A model generated the notes under the pieces. It had not been told where the DNA came from. It did no database searches and saw nothing but the letters and a program-made list of their open reading frames with translations. From Scilla litardierei (taxonomy: Eukaryota; Streptophyta; Magnoliopsida; Asparagales; Asparagaceae): a stretch of DNA of 64,000 nucleotides. Positions 23,360 to 34,282 of this stretch are shown here, piece after piece. How positions within the stretch are numbered: the stretch's first letter is position 1; every line of letters begins with the position of its first letter. Made by a program: the position numbers and the translations under genes. The DNA lies in NCBI GenBank assembly GCA_030789695.1, contig CM061132.1:148312597-148376596 (forward strand). The letters run 5' to 3'.

Positions 23360-23765
23360 GCGCCGACCGACTAGATGACGATCCAGTCGGTCGGCAATCC
23401 TTCTTGGACCGACTAGTGGGCTTTCTAAAATTTCTCAGGAGTTACTGTTTATCGTTAGTCGGTCTAAGAACGTTGGTTGACCGACTAGATTGCAAACTAG
23501 TCGGTCAGCGATGCTTCTTGAACCGACTAACTCATCATCTTATTTTTGTATCAGTTACTGTTTACTCTTAGTCGGTCTAAGAACGTTCATCGACCGACTA
23601 GATGCTAAACTAGTCGGTCAGTATTTGTTCATGGACCGACTAACTCTAGAATCCTATTTTCGTTCAGGAGTTACTGTTTGCACTTAGTCGGTCTGCGTTG
23701 GTCGACCGACCGACTAGTTGCCAAACTAGTCGGTCAGTGGTTGCTCTTTGACCGACTAACTAGTG
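23360..23765. repeat. Array of GACCGACTAG/CTAGTCGGTC motifs in the LTR
   Basis: About a dozen copies of ACCGACTAG and its inverse CTAGTCGGT lie upstream of the TATA box, in pairs of opposite orientation separated by 8-15 bp and so able to form hairpins. A longer period of about 90 bp is marked by AGTTACTGTTT. The other LTR has the same array at 30718-31123. Confidence 0.8.
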
Positions 23766-23802
23766 TTAAAACCCTAATTTCTGGGCAGCCGCCAGCCCAA
23801 CC

Positions 23803-23810
23803 TATAAATA
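23803..23810 (+). promoter_or_regulatory. TATA box of the chromovirus LTR
   Basis: TATAAATA followed by a pyrimidine-rich leader starting about 25 bp later; copy in the 3' LTR at 31161-31168. It would start the genomic RNA. Confidence 0.65.
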
Positions 23811-25149
23811 CCCCTCCCAAACGACTTCTTCTTCTCCAACACGACCCAAAACCCTAAAATCTTCCCCCTTCAGCCCCCATCTTCCTCCAAGCTCCATTTC
23901 TCCATTCCAAGCCCTAGAATCATCATCCAAACCATCCATCTACTCTATCTACCTCTCATCTTCCCCAAAATCTCACCCAAACCCATCAAAATCCCCAAAT
24001 CCCCCAAAACCCTAGTTTCCCCAAACTTCTCCATTTGCTTCCAGATTTGATCCTAGGGTTCCCCGGAGTGTTTCTTCCGCCTCCTCTCGGTAAGAAATCG
24101 ATCTACCGTTGTTTTTATAACTTATTTATAATTTTGGTGAAACCCTAATTAATTTCATGCGTTTGGTGTTTGTTTCCCCCATAACAGCGATTTCCCCGTA
24201 GATTAGCATCCGTGTGACGAAGTGGTCGTCATCCCCGGTGCTAGGCAAGTGAAACTTGCCACTTAGGGTTTAGGCCATGCTTTAGGCCATTTGCTTGTTG
24301 TAGGCGTAAAAGAGACTAGGCGACGAAATGATACTCGCCTAGGCGCAAATTGGGGAGTTAGCTTGACAACGAAGCTAATTCCGACATATAGCATGTTGCA
24401 CAATTACCATGTCATGTTTACTTTCCATTAACGGTACGCAAATTAAATGTCATGTCATTGCATTGTTTTGGTGATCCCGTGATTGCGTAGCCTTGCTACA
24501 CTACTTGTGTGTTCCTGGCTCGTGTTCCAGAAGCGAGCCCTGTAGTTGGAAACCCCAACGCTCGATATTGAATTGTGAACTAAGAATGCGAGCTCAATGT
24601 GCGGGGCAACCCCAGGCTCACTAGCTGAGCTCAATGTGCGGGGACCCCAGGCTCCATTACGTGTGGGTATAGGGGGTGAGGGTTAAGCGGCCATTCAACT
24701 GGGAGTCTGTTTGATCAACAACTGCAGTTGTAAGGCGTAAACTCTTTGGGGTGGGGTAGTGTTTGGGGCCGATCGGTCTGGAATGTTTACCATTCAGCGA
24801 AGGGCGCAAACATCTACAAAACAACCGTGAAATGTGATTTGTGTTTAGTGCCGATCGGTCTGGAATGTTTACCATTCAGCGAAGGGCGTAAACACCAACA
24901 ATGTGAATTGATTGAGATTGATAGTAGCGTGGCTACTCTTGTCTTGTCTTGTCTTGTCTTGTCTTGTCTTGTCCCGATGATTGTTCTCTTGTACAAATTG
25001 TCTTGCCATGTTTTAAATTGCGCACTCATGTTATAACTGCCATGTCATGCATACTAAACTGCTAGGTTGCTAGTTGCCTTACTTTCAGTTTCCTTGCCCA
25101 AGTCTTTTAGACTTGCTGACATGTGCCCCTTTACTCTTTTGGGTGACAC

Positions 25150-25257
25150 ATGTTAGATCCTGAGCCTGAGTACCTCATTGAGGACGAGGTGTTTGCTGAC
25201 GCCGAGCCCGAGCTTGTGTTTGACGGGGAGTACGTGGACACTGTGGACCAGTCCTAG
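25150..25257 (+). CDS. Acidic 35-residue micro-ORF in the chromovirus 5' LTR
   Basis: ATG to TAG, 35 codons, beginning MLDPEPEYLIEDEVFADAEP and ending VDTVDQS. About 13 of 35 residues are Asp or Glu and there is no Lys or Arg. The start codon lies in the 3' arm of a 7-bp stem (ACATGTG 25119-25125, CACATGT 25147-25153). The second LTR has the same ORF, and an unrelated LTR at 63712-63828 has a similar one. I recognise no domain. It could be an upstream ORF in the genomic RNA leader, a small effector peptide, or chance. Confidence 0.45.
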   Translation: MLDPEPEYLIEDEVFADAEPELVFDGEYVDTVDQS

Positions 25258-25745
25258 TGTCTTCGTTGTGCTTTACTTTTGTTTAGACAGTTGTTTTGTT
25301 ATCGGTGCGTAGCACCTATACTTTGTTGTTGTCATCGCTTTTGTTGGCCTTGTTCTGGGCCTTTAGACTCTTTTCTTTTAGCCTGGTGGCTTTTCTGGAT
25401 GTTGGACTTTTGTTGATGTTGGACAATCTGTGAGATGTGGAGTTTATTTCAGTCTCGCCTTGTGTTATTATTGTTATTCTGTTGTGGTTACAGGGACCTG
25501 TTTATGTATTGTGGACGCTTATCGGGTTTGGGGCTTCACAGCTCCACTCTCGTGCGGACCTTTTCACGTCTCGCCTCCATTTTAGGGAAGCGGGTCGTGA
25601 CAGGTTTTAGTGGTGGCCCATGCAGGTCCTTCTGTAACTGCGATCTTTGGAATAGCGATAATAATATTAGAATGTCCAATAAATTAAGTTCGACGTCCGA
25701 GTCATAAGCTATGAGTCTAATCTGATTCGTTCTCTGTGTCATTAG

Positions 25746-26877
25746 ATGGCAGGAAGGCGTTTCACCCGTGGTGGGGGTAGTGGTGCGCTCCCTCATGATG
25801 AGGAGCCTGAGCGGGAACCCACCAGCGGTGAGATGATGCGGATGATGCTCCAGATGATGCAAGTGCAGCAGGGCGTGCTTCTGCAAGTCCAGAATGCTCC
25901 ACTTGCTCGAGCTGCCCGGGCTCTTCCGGATGCCCCTCGCTCTGAGCCAGGAGCGAAGCAATTTCGGGAGCTGGGTCCCGCATATTTTGATGGTTCTGAG
26001 GGTCCTCTGGCTGCTGATGAGTGGATTCGGAACATCGAGGACAATCTGAAGATGGCCAAGATCACCCCGGCTGGATGGGTTGATTTGGCGAAGAGGCAAC
26101 TCAAGGATAACGCCAGGAATTGGTGGGATGCGGAAGAGAAGTTGTTGGTGGAGCCGATAGCTTGGGCTACCTTCAAGACCAGATTTGAGGGTGAGTTCTT
26201 CCCGAAGGCTGCCAGGGAAGAGATGCTGCAGCGTTTTATCGATTTGAAGCAGGGGAACTCGTCGGTGGACATGTATCACCAAGAGTTCATGAGGCTGAGT
26301 CGGTTTGCACCAAAGATGGTGCAGGACGCTGAGGAGAAGGCTCAGAGGTTCCTGCAGGGGCTTGCTTCGGAGCTCCAGAGTTTTGTGACCTCCTCTGACC
26401 GGGAATCTTATCAGAAGGTTCTGGTCGCTGCCAAGAGGCAGGAGCTGCTCGTGAACCAGCGGAGGGGGTCCGTTGTTGGTGCTGGGAAGAGGCCTGTGGA
26501 GCAGGCGAGAGCTGTGGTTAGACCTGGGTTCAGGCCTAATCCGTCTGCTCAATTCAAGAGGCCAGGAGGGCCTATTCTGAAGCTTTGCCATTTCTGCGGC
26601 AAGCCTGGCCATATTAAGGATCAGTGTCGGAAGTTTTTGGGCCAGTGTCTGGTTTGTGGTGATGCTTCCCATGTCGCGAAGGATTGTCGGCATGCGGGTC
26701 CGCTGCGGAGGGCTCCTGTTGCGGCTCAGCCGTTGCAGCAGCGAGCATCTGTTCCTGCTGGTCGTGGAGCAGCTCTTGTTCCACAGGGGCAGGCTTTTCG
26801 GCAGGCTGTTCCGCCGAGGAGGCAGGCTTTTCTGATGACCGCTGCGGAGAGCGAGGCTGTGGATGAGGTTATCGCAG
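25746..26877 (+). CDS. Chromovirus gag (first exon of gag-pol)
   Basis: The ATG at 25746 gives a 377-codon frame. Residues 1-60 are a variable N-terminus. About 70-235 is the retrotransposon gag domain (FDGSEGPLAADEWI, AKRQLKDNARNWW, FEGEFFP, FMRLSRFAPKMV). Two CCHC zinc knuckles follow, CHFCGKPGHIKDQC (about 281-294) and CLVCGDASHVAKDC (about 301-314), then a Gln/Pro/Arg-rich linker. Gag forms the particle and binds the RNA. Read straight through, the frame stops at 26886-26888; a GT at 26878 offers a splice donor into pol with the frame kept. Confidence 0.88.
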
Positions 26878-26989
26878 GTAATCCTTAATCTAGCTGTTAC
26901 TTTCCTAGCTGGTTTGATTGTTAGATTGTGTTGTTTGCTTGAACATGTTTGTTTGCTAGACTAGGGTTTGATTGTTAATTGATTGTTAG
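26878..26989 (+). other. Candidate intron between gag and protease
   Basis: 112 bp from GT (26878-26879) to AG (26988-26989), T-rich with a branch-like TTGATTG near the end. Removing it joins gag to protease in phase 1 without a stop and rebuilds the usual VIAG-to-protease junction, whereas unspliced reading stops within four codons. Confidence 0.65.
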
Positions 26990-29409
26990 GTGTGATTTTG
27001 GTTTGCACATTTCCTGCACGAGTCCTCTTTGACTCTGGTGCATCGATGTGCATTATTTCTCGAAGCTTCGTGGAGAGGCATTCCTTGTCGACGTCCCCTC
27101 TTCCCAAGAGTTGGAATATCGTTACGGGGAATGGCATGGTCTCGGTGCATCGTGGTTGCAATTCTTGCTCGTTGGTGGTCTGTGGACATGAGCTTTTCGC
27201 TAATTTTATTGTCCACGACATCATCAACTATGATGCAGTTCTTGGGATGGATTGGCTTACGAGCTTCTATGCTACGATTGACTGCAGGAGGAAGAAGGTG
27301 GTGTTCGAGATTCCCGGACATCCAGTGTTTGAGTTCAGTCGTGGTAGCAGTTCGCTTGGTCCTGTCAGATTTCGGGCCATGCCGGTGGAGGCTGTGGCTA
27401 TGCAGATGGAGCTGGAGTGGCCAGCTGTGGTGCGTGATTTTGGCGACGTCTTCCCCGAGGAGATGTCTGGTTTGCCACCTGATCGGGCTTTGGAATTTTC
27501 TATCGATCTTGTTCCAGGTGCGCAGCCGATTTCGAAGGCGCCGTATCGTATGGCACCTGCAGAATTGGAAGAGTTGCGGAAGCAGTTGGATGAGCTGTTG
27601 CAGAAGGGTTATATCAATCCTAGCGTGTCTCCGTGGGGAGCACCGGTGTTGCTGGTTAAGAAGAAGGATGGTTCGCGTCGCATGTGCGTGGACTATCGGG
27701 AGTTGAATGCGGTGACCATTAAGAATAAATACCCGTTGCCTCGCATCGATGATATTTTTGATCAGCTTGGAGGTTCGAGGGTGTTTTTTAAATTGGATTT
27801 GAGGAGTGGTTACCATCAGTTGAAGGTGAAGAAGGATGATGTTCCGAAGACGGTGTTCAGGACGAAGTATGGACACTATGAGTTCGTGGTTATGCCTTTC
27901 GGCGTAACTAACGCGCCCGCAGTTTTCATGAATCTGATGAACCTGATTTTCTACGACTTCTTGGATAAGTTTGTCGTTATCTTTATTGACGACATCCTGA
28001 TCTATTCGAAGTCGGAGGAAGAGCATGCCTCGCACTTAAGGACGGTGTTGGAGATTTTGAGGAAGCATCGGTTGTATGCTAAGTTTTCAAAGTGCGAATT
28101 TTGGCTGGATCGAGTTGCTTTTCTCGGGCATGTGGTGACTGGAGATGGTATTTCAGTGGATCCCGAGAAGATTCGGGCCATCAGGGAGTGGCCTGTTCCG
28201 TCGTCTGCGTCTGAGATTCGGAGTTTCCTTGGACTTGCTGGTTATTATCGGCGATTCATTAAGGACTTTTCTCGTATTGCTGAGCCGATGACCAGGTTGA
28301 CGCGGAAGGATGTTGCTTTTGTTTGGTCGGGTGATTGTGAGAGTGCTTTTGGTATTCTGAAGGAGAGGTTGACGACTGCCCCTATTTTGGTTGTGCCTGA
28401 TCGCAGCGGTGGATTTGAGATCTTTTGCGATGCTTCTGGCAAGGGTCTCGGTTGTGTGTTGCATCAGCACGGGCATGTTGTGGCGTATGCGTCACGTCAG
28501 CTTAAGGTTCATGAGAAGAATTACCCGACGCATGATTTGGAGTTGGCTGCCGTTGTGTTTGCTCTTAAGATTTGGAGGCACTTCTTGCTGAGTGAGAAAG
28601 TGAAGATTTTCACCGATCACAAAAGCTTGAAGTATATTTTCACTCAGAAGGAGCTTAACATGCGACAGCGTCGATGGTTGGAGCTTATGGCGGATTATGA
28701 GATTGATTTGCAGTATCACCCTGGCAAGGTGAATGTGGTTCCGGACGCTTTGAGTAGGCTTCCGGCGGTGATGAATTTGACCTCGCAGTGGAGATTGCAG
28801 CAGGATTTTTGCGAGTCCGGCGTGGAGATTGTTCTTCCTGGGGAGGCTTCGTCGTTGATGTACATGCAGGTACAGTCGACGATCGTGGATCGGATTAAGG
28901 CTGGCCAGGCTGAGGATCCGAAGCTGGTGAGGATTCGGGAGCAGGTGGAAGCCGGTCTGCGGACTGACTTTTTGATTCATGAGGATGGCTCGCTGAGGTT
29001 TGGAGCCAGGTTGTGTGTGCCTGCTGGGGATATCAGAGAGGAGCTGATGGTGGAGGCACACAGTTCGCCGTATTCTGTGCATCCTGGTGGCACCAAGATG
29101 TACCAGGATCTTCGTCTGAATTATTGGTGGCATGGTATGAAGAGGAGCGTGGCTCGGAGTGTAGCCAAGTGCTTGGTTTGCCAGCAAGTAAAGGCGGAGC
29201 ATCAGCGTTCGGCCGGGTTGCTACAACCGCTTCCGATTCCGGAGTGGAAGTGGCAGCACATCACTATGGATTTCGTGACTGGACTACCTCGGAGTCCGAA
29301 GCAGAATGACGCGATTTGGGTGATCGTAGATCGATTGACCAAATCTGCGCACTTTATTCCGTTCCGAGTAGGACAGTCCACTGAGGCGCTAGCAAGGAGA
29401 TATATGGAG
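26990..29409 (+). CDS. Chromovirus pol (protease-RT-RNase H-integrase N-part), second exon
   Basis: Protease motif VLFDSGASM (about 27020-27046). Reverse transcriptase has [28 protein letters not shown] and the catalytic FIDDILIYS (about 27981-28007). RNase H begins at [10 protein letters not shown] and has [10 protein letters not shown]. The integrase HHCC zinc finger is complete (H-x4-H within [18 protein letters not shown]), and the catalytic core opens with [10 protein letters not shown]. There are no stops in the exon, which ends at a splice-donor-like GTAAAA at 29410. In the active element this polyprotein matures Gag, copies RNA and integrates the DNA. Confidence 0.92.
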
Positions 29410-29480
29410 GTAAAATTCTTTTACTCTCCGTTTTATTTCCTTTTCCTAGTTTAGATAGTGATGTAACGTGAATCGTGCAG
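29410..29480 (+). other. Candidate intron inside the integrase
   Basis: 71 bp from GTAAAATT to GTGCAG with a T-rich centre and in-frame stops. Its removal is phase 0 and joins RRYMEE to VVRLHGVP, restoring the normal integrase core without losing a residue. It is near the lower size limit for plant introns. Confidence 0.65.
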
Positions 29481-30329
29481 GAAGTTGTGCGACTTCATGG
29501 AGTCCCCGTGAGTATCGTGTCTGACAGAGACACGAGGTTCACATCTCAGTTCTGGCAGAGTTTGCAGAAGAGCTTGGGTACGCGTCTGAGTTTCAGCACG
29601 GCGTACCATCCGCAGACGGATGGCCAGTCCGAGAGGACGATTCAGATTTTGGAAGACATGCTGAGGGCGTGCATGTTGGATTTCAAGGGTTCGTGGGAGG
29701 ACCATCTACATTTGGTGGAGTTCTCTTACAACAACAGCTTCCAGGCGAGTATTGGCATGGCGCCTTTCGCCGCTCTTTATGGGAGGAAATGTCGATCGCC
29801 ATTGAGTTGGGATGACGTTGGTGATCGGGAGTTGTTGGGAACTGAGATGATCGTGGAGGCCGTGGATATCGTCAGGAATATTCGGGAGAGGTTGAGAATT
29901 GCTCAGGACCGTTTTAAGCATTGGGCGGATGCTAAACGTCGTCCTTTGGAGTTTCAGCCGGGCGACCATGTGTTCTTGAAGATTTCCCCGAATCGTGGTG
30001 TGATTCGTTTCGGGAAGCGTGGGAAGTTGAGCCCGCGATACATTGGACCGTTTGACGTTTTGGAGAGGGTTGGCGAGGTAGCTTATCGCTTGGCCTTGCC
30101 GCCATCTTTAGAAGGATTTCACAATGTTTTCCATGTGTCGCAGCTTCGTCGATACATTAGCGATCCGTCTCATGCGGTGGATTTTTCGGAGATTACCGTT
30201 CGCCCCGATATGACGTATGACCAGCATCCAGTGCAGATTCTGGACAGGCGTCAGAAATCGCTTCGGAACAAGATTGTCAATCTTGTGAGGGTGATGTGGC
30301 GACACGGTTCACCTGGAGAGTCTACTTAG
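29481..30329 (+). CDS. Chromovirus pol third exon: integrase C-part and chromodomain-like tail
   Basis: It continues the integrase core with the second catalytic Asp (VSDRDTRF) and the Glu in [12 protein letters not shown], then the GPF/YF module ([17 protein letters not shown]). The C-terminal [14 protein letters not shown] and LVRVMWRHG match the chromodomain-type tail of chromoviruses, thought to steer integration to marked chromatin. A TAG at 30327-30329 sits where the family usually has Trp. The same frame then stays open to 30383 with the remaining family-typical residues, so the last 17 residues are probably lost by one substitution. Confidence 0.85.
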   Translation, partial: EVVRLHGVPVSIVSDRDTRFTSQFWQSLQKSLGTRLSFSTAYHPQTDGQSERTIQILEDMLRACMLDFKGSWEDHLHLVEFSYNNSFQASIGMAPFAALYGRKCRSPLSWDDVGDRELLGTEMIVEAVDIVRNIRERLRIAQDRFKHWADAKRRPLEFQPGDHVFLKISPNRGVIRFGKRGKLSPRYIGPFDVLERVGEVAYRLALPPSLEGFHNVFHVSQLRRYISDPSHAVDFSEITVRPDMTYDQHPVQILDRRQKSLRNKIVNLVRVMWRHGSPGEST

Positions 30330-30417
30330 GAGAATGAGGATGAGATGCGAGAGCGTTTCCCACTTTTGTTTCCGGACTCGTGAATTTTTGGAAATTCCGA
30401 GGACGGAATTTTTCTTA

Positions 30418-30429
30418 AGTTGGGGAGGA
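30418..30429 (+). promoter_or_regulatory. Polypurine tract of the chromovirus
   Basis: AGTTGGGGAGGA lies directly before the 3' LTR start TGTAACG. Confidence 0.7.
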
Positions 30430-32959
30430 TGTAACGACTGCTTTTCATGTATCTGGATTTAATATAATATAATATATGTTTTGGTGGATTTTCTCCTCTT
30501 GTGTGGTTTTCGTCTCCGTAGATTTCATTTTCGATCGATTCGTTGTATTTTCTCGCTTCTTCCTTAGGATTGACGATTTCGAAGTATGTCACTCGTGACG
30601 GACTTCATAACGGTCGTATCTAACTGTTAGATCAAGCCTAGGAGTCTTAGGAATCGATCCCGGGGCCCCGCGCTCCGTATCGGTACTTTCTGTGCTTATT
30701 AGCCGGTATAAGAAGGGGCGCCGACCGACTAGATGACGATCCAGTCGGTCGGTAATCCTTCTTGGACCGACTAGTGGGCTTTCTAAAATTTCTCAGGAGT
30801 TACTGTTTATCGTTAGTCGGTCTAAGAACGTTGGTTGACCGACTAGGTTGCAAACTAGTCGGTCAGCGATGCTTCTTGAACCGACTAACTCATCATCTTA
30901 TTTTTGTATCAGTTACTGTTTACTCTTAGTCGGTCTAAGAACGTTCATCGACCGACTAGATGCTAAACTAGTCGGTCAGTATTTGTTCATGGACCGACTA
31001 ACTCTAGAATCCTATTTTCGTTCAGGAGTTACTGTTTGCACTTAGTCGGTCTGCGTTGGTCGACCGACCGACTAGTTGCCAAACTAGTCGGTCAGTGGTT
31101 GCTCTTTGACCGACTAACTAGTGTTAAAACCCTAATTTCTGGGCAGCCGCCAGCCCAACCTATAAATACCCCTCCCAAACGACTTCTTCTTCTCCAACAC
31201 GACCCAAAACCCTAAAATCTTCCCCCTTCAGCCCCCATCTTCCTCCAAGCTCCATTTCTCCATTCCAAGCCCTAGAATCATCATCCAAACCATCCATCTA
31301 CTCTATCTACCTCTCATCTTCCCCAAAATCTCACCCAAACCCATCAAAATCCCCAAATCCCCCAAAACCCTAGTTTCCCCAAACTTCTCCATTTGCTTCC
31401 AGATTTGATCCTAGGGTTCCCCGGAGTGTTTCTTCCGCCTCCTCTCGGTAAGAAATCGATCTACCGTTGTTTTTATAACTTATTTATAATTTTGGTGAAA
31501 CCCTAATTAATTTCATGCGTTTGGTGTTTGTTTCCCCCATAACAGCGATTTCCCCGTAGATTAGCATCCGTGTGACGAAGTGGTCGTCATCCCCGGTGCT
31601 AGGCAAGTGAAACTTGCCACTTAGGGTTTAGGCCATGCTTTAGGCCATTTGCTTGTTGTAGGCGTAAAAGAGACTAGGCGACGAAATGATACTCGCCTAG
31701 GCGCAAATTGGGGAGTTAGCTTGACAACGAAGCTAATTCCGACATATAGCATGTTGCACAATTACCATGTCATGTTTACTTTCCATTAACGGTACGCAAA
31801 TTAAATGTCATGTCATTGCATTGTTTTGGTGATCCCGTGATTGCGTAGCCTTGCTACACTACTTGTGTGTTCCTGGCTCGTGTTCCAGAAGCGAGCCCTG
31901 TAGTTGGAAACCCCAACGCTCGATATTGAATTGTGAACTAAGAATGCGAGCTCAATGTGCGGGGCAACCCCAGGCTCACTAGCTGAGCTCAATGTGCGGG
32001 GACCCCAGGCTCCATTACGTGTGGGTATAGGGGGTGAGGGTTAAGCGGCCATTCAACTGGGAGTCTGTTTGATCAACAACTGCAGTTGTAAGGCGTAAAC
32101 TCTTTGGGGTGGGGTAGTGTTTGGGGCCGATCGGTCTGGAATGTTTACCATTCAGCGAAGGGCGCAAACATCTACAAAACAACCGTGAAATGTGATTTGT
32201 GTTTAGTGCCGATCGGTCTGGAATGTTTACCATTCAGCGAAGGGCGTAAACACCAACAATGTGAATTGATTGAGATTGATAGTAGCGTGGCTACTCTTGT
32301 CTTGTCTTGTCTTGTCTTGTCTTGTCTTGTCCCGATGATTGTTCTCTTGTACAAATCGTCTTGCCATGTTTTAAATTGCGCACTCATGTTATAACTGCCA
32401 TGTCATGCATACTAAACTGCTAGGTTGCTAGTTGCCTTACTTTCAGTTTCCTTGCCCAAGTCTTTTAGACTTGCTGACATGTGCCCCTTTACTCTTTTGG
32501 GTGACACATGTTAGATCCTGAGCCTGAGTACCTCGTTGAGGACGAGGTGTTTGCTGACGCCGAGCCCGAGCTTGTGTTTGACGGGGAGTACGTGGACACT
32601 GTGGACCAGTCCTAGTGTTTCGTTGTGCTTTACTTTTGTTTAGACAGTTGTTTTGTTATCGGTGCGTAGCACCTATACTTTGTTGTTGTCATCGCTTTTG
32701 TTGGCCTTGTTCTGGGCCTTTAGACTCTTTTCTTTTAGCCTGGTGGCTTTTCTGGATGTTGGACTTTTGTTGATGTTGGACAATCTGTGAGATGTGGAGT
32801 TTATTTCAGTCTCGCCTTGTGTTATTATTGTTATTCTGTTGTGGTTACAGGGACCTGTTTATGTATTGTGGACGCTTATCGGGTTTGGGGCTTCACAGCT
32901 CCACTCTCGTGCGGACCTTTTCACGTCTCGCCTCCATTTTAGGGAAGCGGGTCGTGACA
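30430..32959 (+). repeat. 3' LTR of the chromovirus
   Basis: Near-identical copy of 23072-25602 including the motif array, TATA box, CTTGT run (32295-32331) and the micro-ORF. Confidence 0.92.
32508..32615 (+). CDS. Acidic micro-ORF, copy in the 3' LTR
   Basis: 35 codons as at 25150-25257 with one difference (Ile to Val in the first third). The start-codon hairpin is conserved at 32477-32511. Confidence 0.4.
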   Translation: MLDPEPEYLVEDEVFADAEPELVFDGEYVDTVDQS

Positions 32960-33492
32960 GCCTTTCACAAAGGGCAAACTTCCTCGAATTTTAACTCCCT
33001 CACCATTGAGCTTCAATGTTGGTACAACCTACCAAATCGAAGAGGGTTCAACGGTGAACGCGTAGGAAAAAACGGCTCGTCAATCCGAGTCCGTTTGACC
33101 CTTCAAACAATTGTCCAAAGTTAGCCAAAAGTCATGCTTCTCTTAGAAACGTAGCCGTCAAGAAAATCCCAGGTTTCAAAAAATCCTAACCAGAAAATTC
33201 GGGCTTGGTGGGCCTCCATTTTCGCTGGTTTCAGCCCAACAGTTTGGGCTGACTTGTTTTGGCTATAACTTGTGCATTTGGACTCCGTTTTGACGCGGTT
33301 TGAACATGCGTTTAGAGCGGGACGATCCCGTCATCTAGGTAACCTTTTCAACGCGTTTATTTAATTAAATATAGTCTTAAACAATTTAAGACACATTTAA
33401 TCTCTTTTGCATCATATGCAAATTAGTCCCTATCTATGCTTAAATTTTCATTTGCATCAAATACAAATGATCCGAGGGCATATTCCTCTACA
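32960..33492 (-). repeat. 5' LTR of the copia derivative, second part
   Basis: Continues the LTR after the duplicated GCCTT (23067-23071 and 32960-32964) and ends at CTCTACA. Matches 16785-17317. Confidence 0.9.
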
Positions 33493-34070
33493 AGCACAAC
33501 GTAATGCAGAAGCAATGACAAATCTTCATCACTATCGAAATGAGTTGTTTTACACAGTCATTGATCTACAACTTCTGTGCTTAACGATCGATTTGATGAA
33601 GTAAACAACGAGTTACTTCTTTGTATGTCATGTTTAAACCAAAGCAACTCATTCGCAGCCTTCAACAAAGAGAGTTTAGTTCGTCTTGCTCAATTTTATC
33701 CAATTGATTTCTCATAGGTGGATCTTTTCATGCTCTCTAATCAGTTAGAGACTTACATTCTTGCAGTGATAACTTCTTGGAAATGAATGATGTAGGCGAT
33801 CTTGCAAAGAAAATGGTGGAGACAAAGAGAGATGTAGTATATCCGCTTGTTTATTTACTGATAACATTATCCATAATCTTGTCAGTTGCAACAGCTACAG
33901 TTGAGCGAGCATTTTTTGCTATGCATATAGTGAAGAATCGCTTACGAAACCGAATAGGAGATGAATAGATAAACAATTGCTTGATTACATACATTGAAAG
34001 TGACATTTTGGTAGCATCAGCAATGACGTGATTATCAAGCGATTTCAAGGCATGCAAACACGTCGTGGAC
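33493..34070 (+). pseudogene. hAT transposase, C-terminal piece with dimerisation domain
   Basis: After the duplicated AGCAC the frame continues with NAEAMTNLHHYRNELFYTV. It ends with ATATVERAFFAMHIVKNRLR, the hallmark hAT C-terminal dimerisation motif carrying the conserved glutamate. Stops interrupt it. About 200 bp of 3' non-coding sequence lead to the right terminal repeat. Confidence 0.88.
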
Positions 34071-34242
34071 AATGTTAGGGGAAGAAGCAGTTGGATGAAT
34101 TTTTTGGGATAATTTTTTTTGTGAAGGCACAAACTACAAACACATATATTACTTCATGAAGATCATTAATCAATGAAATTTCTATATATCTTTTTTAAAT
34201 TATTATTTTATTATTTAATTTATGTGATGTTAAATACTTTGC

Positions 34243-34274
34243 CCCCCTTCACTGAATTCCTGGCTCCGCCACTG
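34243..34274 (-). repeat. hAT right terminal inverted repeat
   Basis: On the minus strand it begins CAGTGGCGGAGCCAGGAATT, a classical plant hAT end. It is immediately followed by the 8-bp duplication GCCTTCGG at 34275-34282. Confidence 0.85.
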
Positions 34275-34282
34275 GCCTTCGG

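Larger units (their letters stand above)
23072..25602 (+). repeat. 5' LTR of the chromovirus
   Basis: It holds a palindromic motif array (23360-23765), a TATA box TATAAATA (23803-23810), a C-rich leader, a CTTGT pentanucleotide run (24937-24973) and an acidic micro-ORF (25150-25257). No canonical primer site was recognised directly after it. Confidence 0.92.
23072..32959 (+). mobile_element. Young Ty3/gypsy chromovirus (Tekay/Del-like)
   Basis: LTRs of 2531 and 2530 bp (23072-25602 and 30430-32959) end in CGTGACA; the first begins TATAACG where the second has TGTAACG. The target duplication is GCCTT. The interior encodes gag with two zinc knuckles, then protease, reverse transcriptase, RNase H, integrase and a chromodomain-like tail, all on the plus strand. 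By eye the LTRs differ at fewer than ten positions (about 0.3 percent), so this is the youngest dated insertion here. One stop near the C-terminus is the only clear lesion apart from two intron-like interruptions. Confidence 0.92.
16096..33492 (-). mobile_element. Non-coding copia derivative (LARD-like)
   Basis: On the minus strand it has a 5' LTR (33492 to 22378, itself interrupted), primer site TGGTATCAGAGCAGGT (22376 to 22361), a 5-kb interior, polypurine tract GCAAGTGGGAGA and a 3' LTR (17317 to 16096). The target duplication AGCAC lies at 16091-16095 and 33493-33497. LTR ends are TGTAGAGG and CCTTCA. The only coding trace is a copia RNase H tail (18512-18559); the rest is non-coding but rich in stem-loops. 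The two LTRs, each 1222 bp once the inner insertion is removed, differ at roughly a dozen sites (about 1 percent). Confidence 0.88.
6499..34274 (+). mobile_element. hAT DNA transposon (TTF-type transposase), expanded by nested insertions
   Basis: An identical 8-bp target duplication GCCTTCGG lies at 6491-6498 and 34275-34282, the length expected for hAT elements. The right end reads CAGTGGCGGAGCCAGG on the minus strand and the left end is a degraded copy of it. Between them is one hAT transposase gene broken into four pieces by three LTR-element insertions, each with its own 5-bp duplication. Removing these leaves about 3.8 kb, a normal autonomous hAT length. All transposase pieces read on the plus strand. 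Confidence 0.92.

Noticed and set aside
24937..24973. CTTGT pentanucleotide run as a possible CRISPR-like or regulatory array
   Set aside because: A simple microsatellite inside the LTR, duplicated with it at 32295-32331.
25536..28035. Long minus-strand frames opposite the chromovirus gag and pol
   Set aside because: Antisense shadows of a clearly coding plus strand with codon-biased sequence; no known domain.
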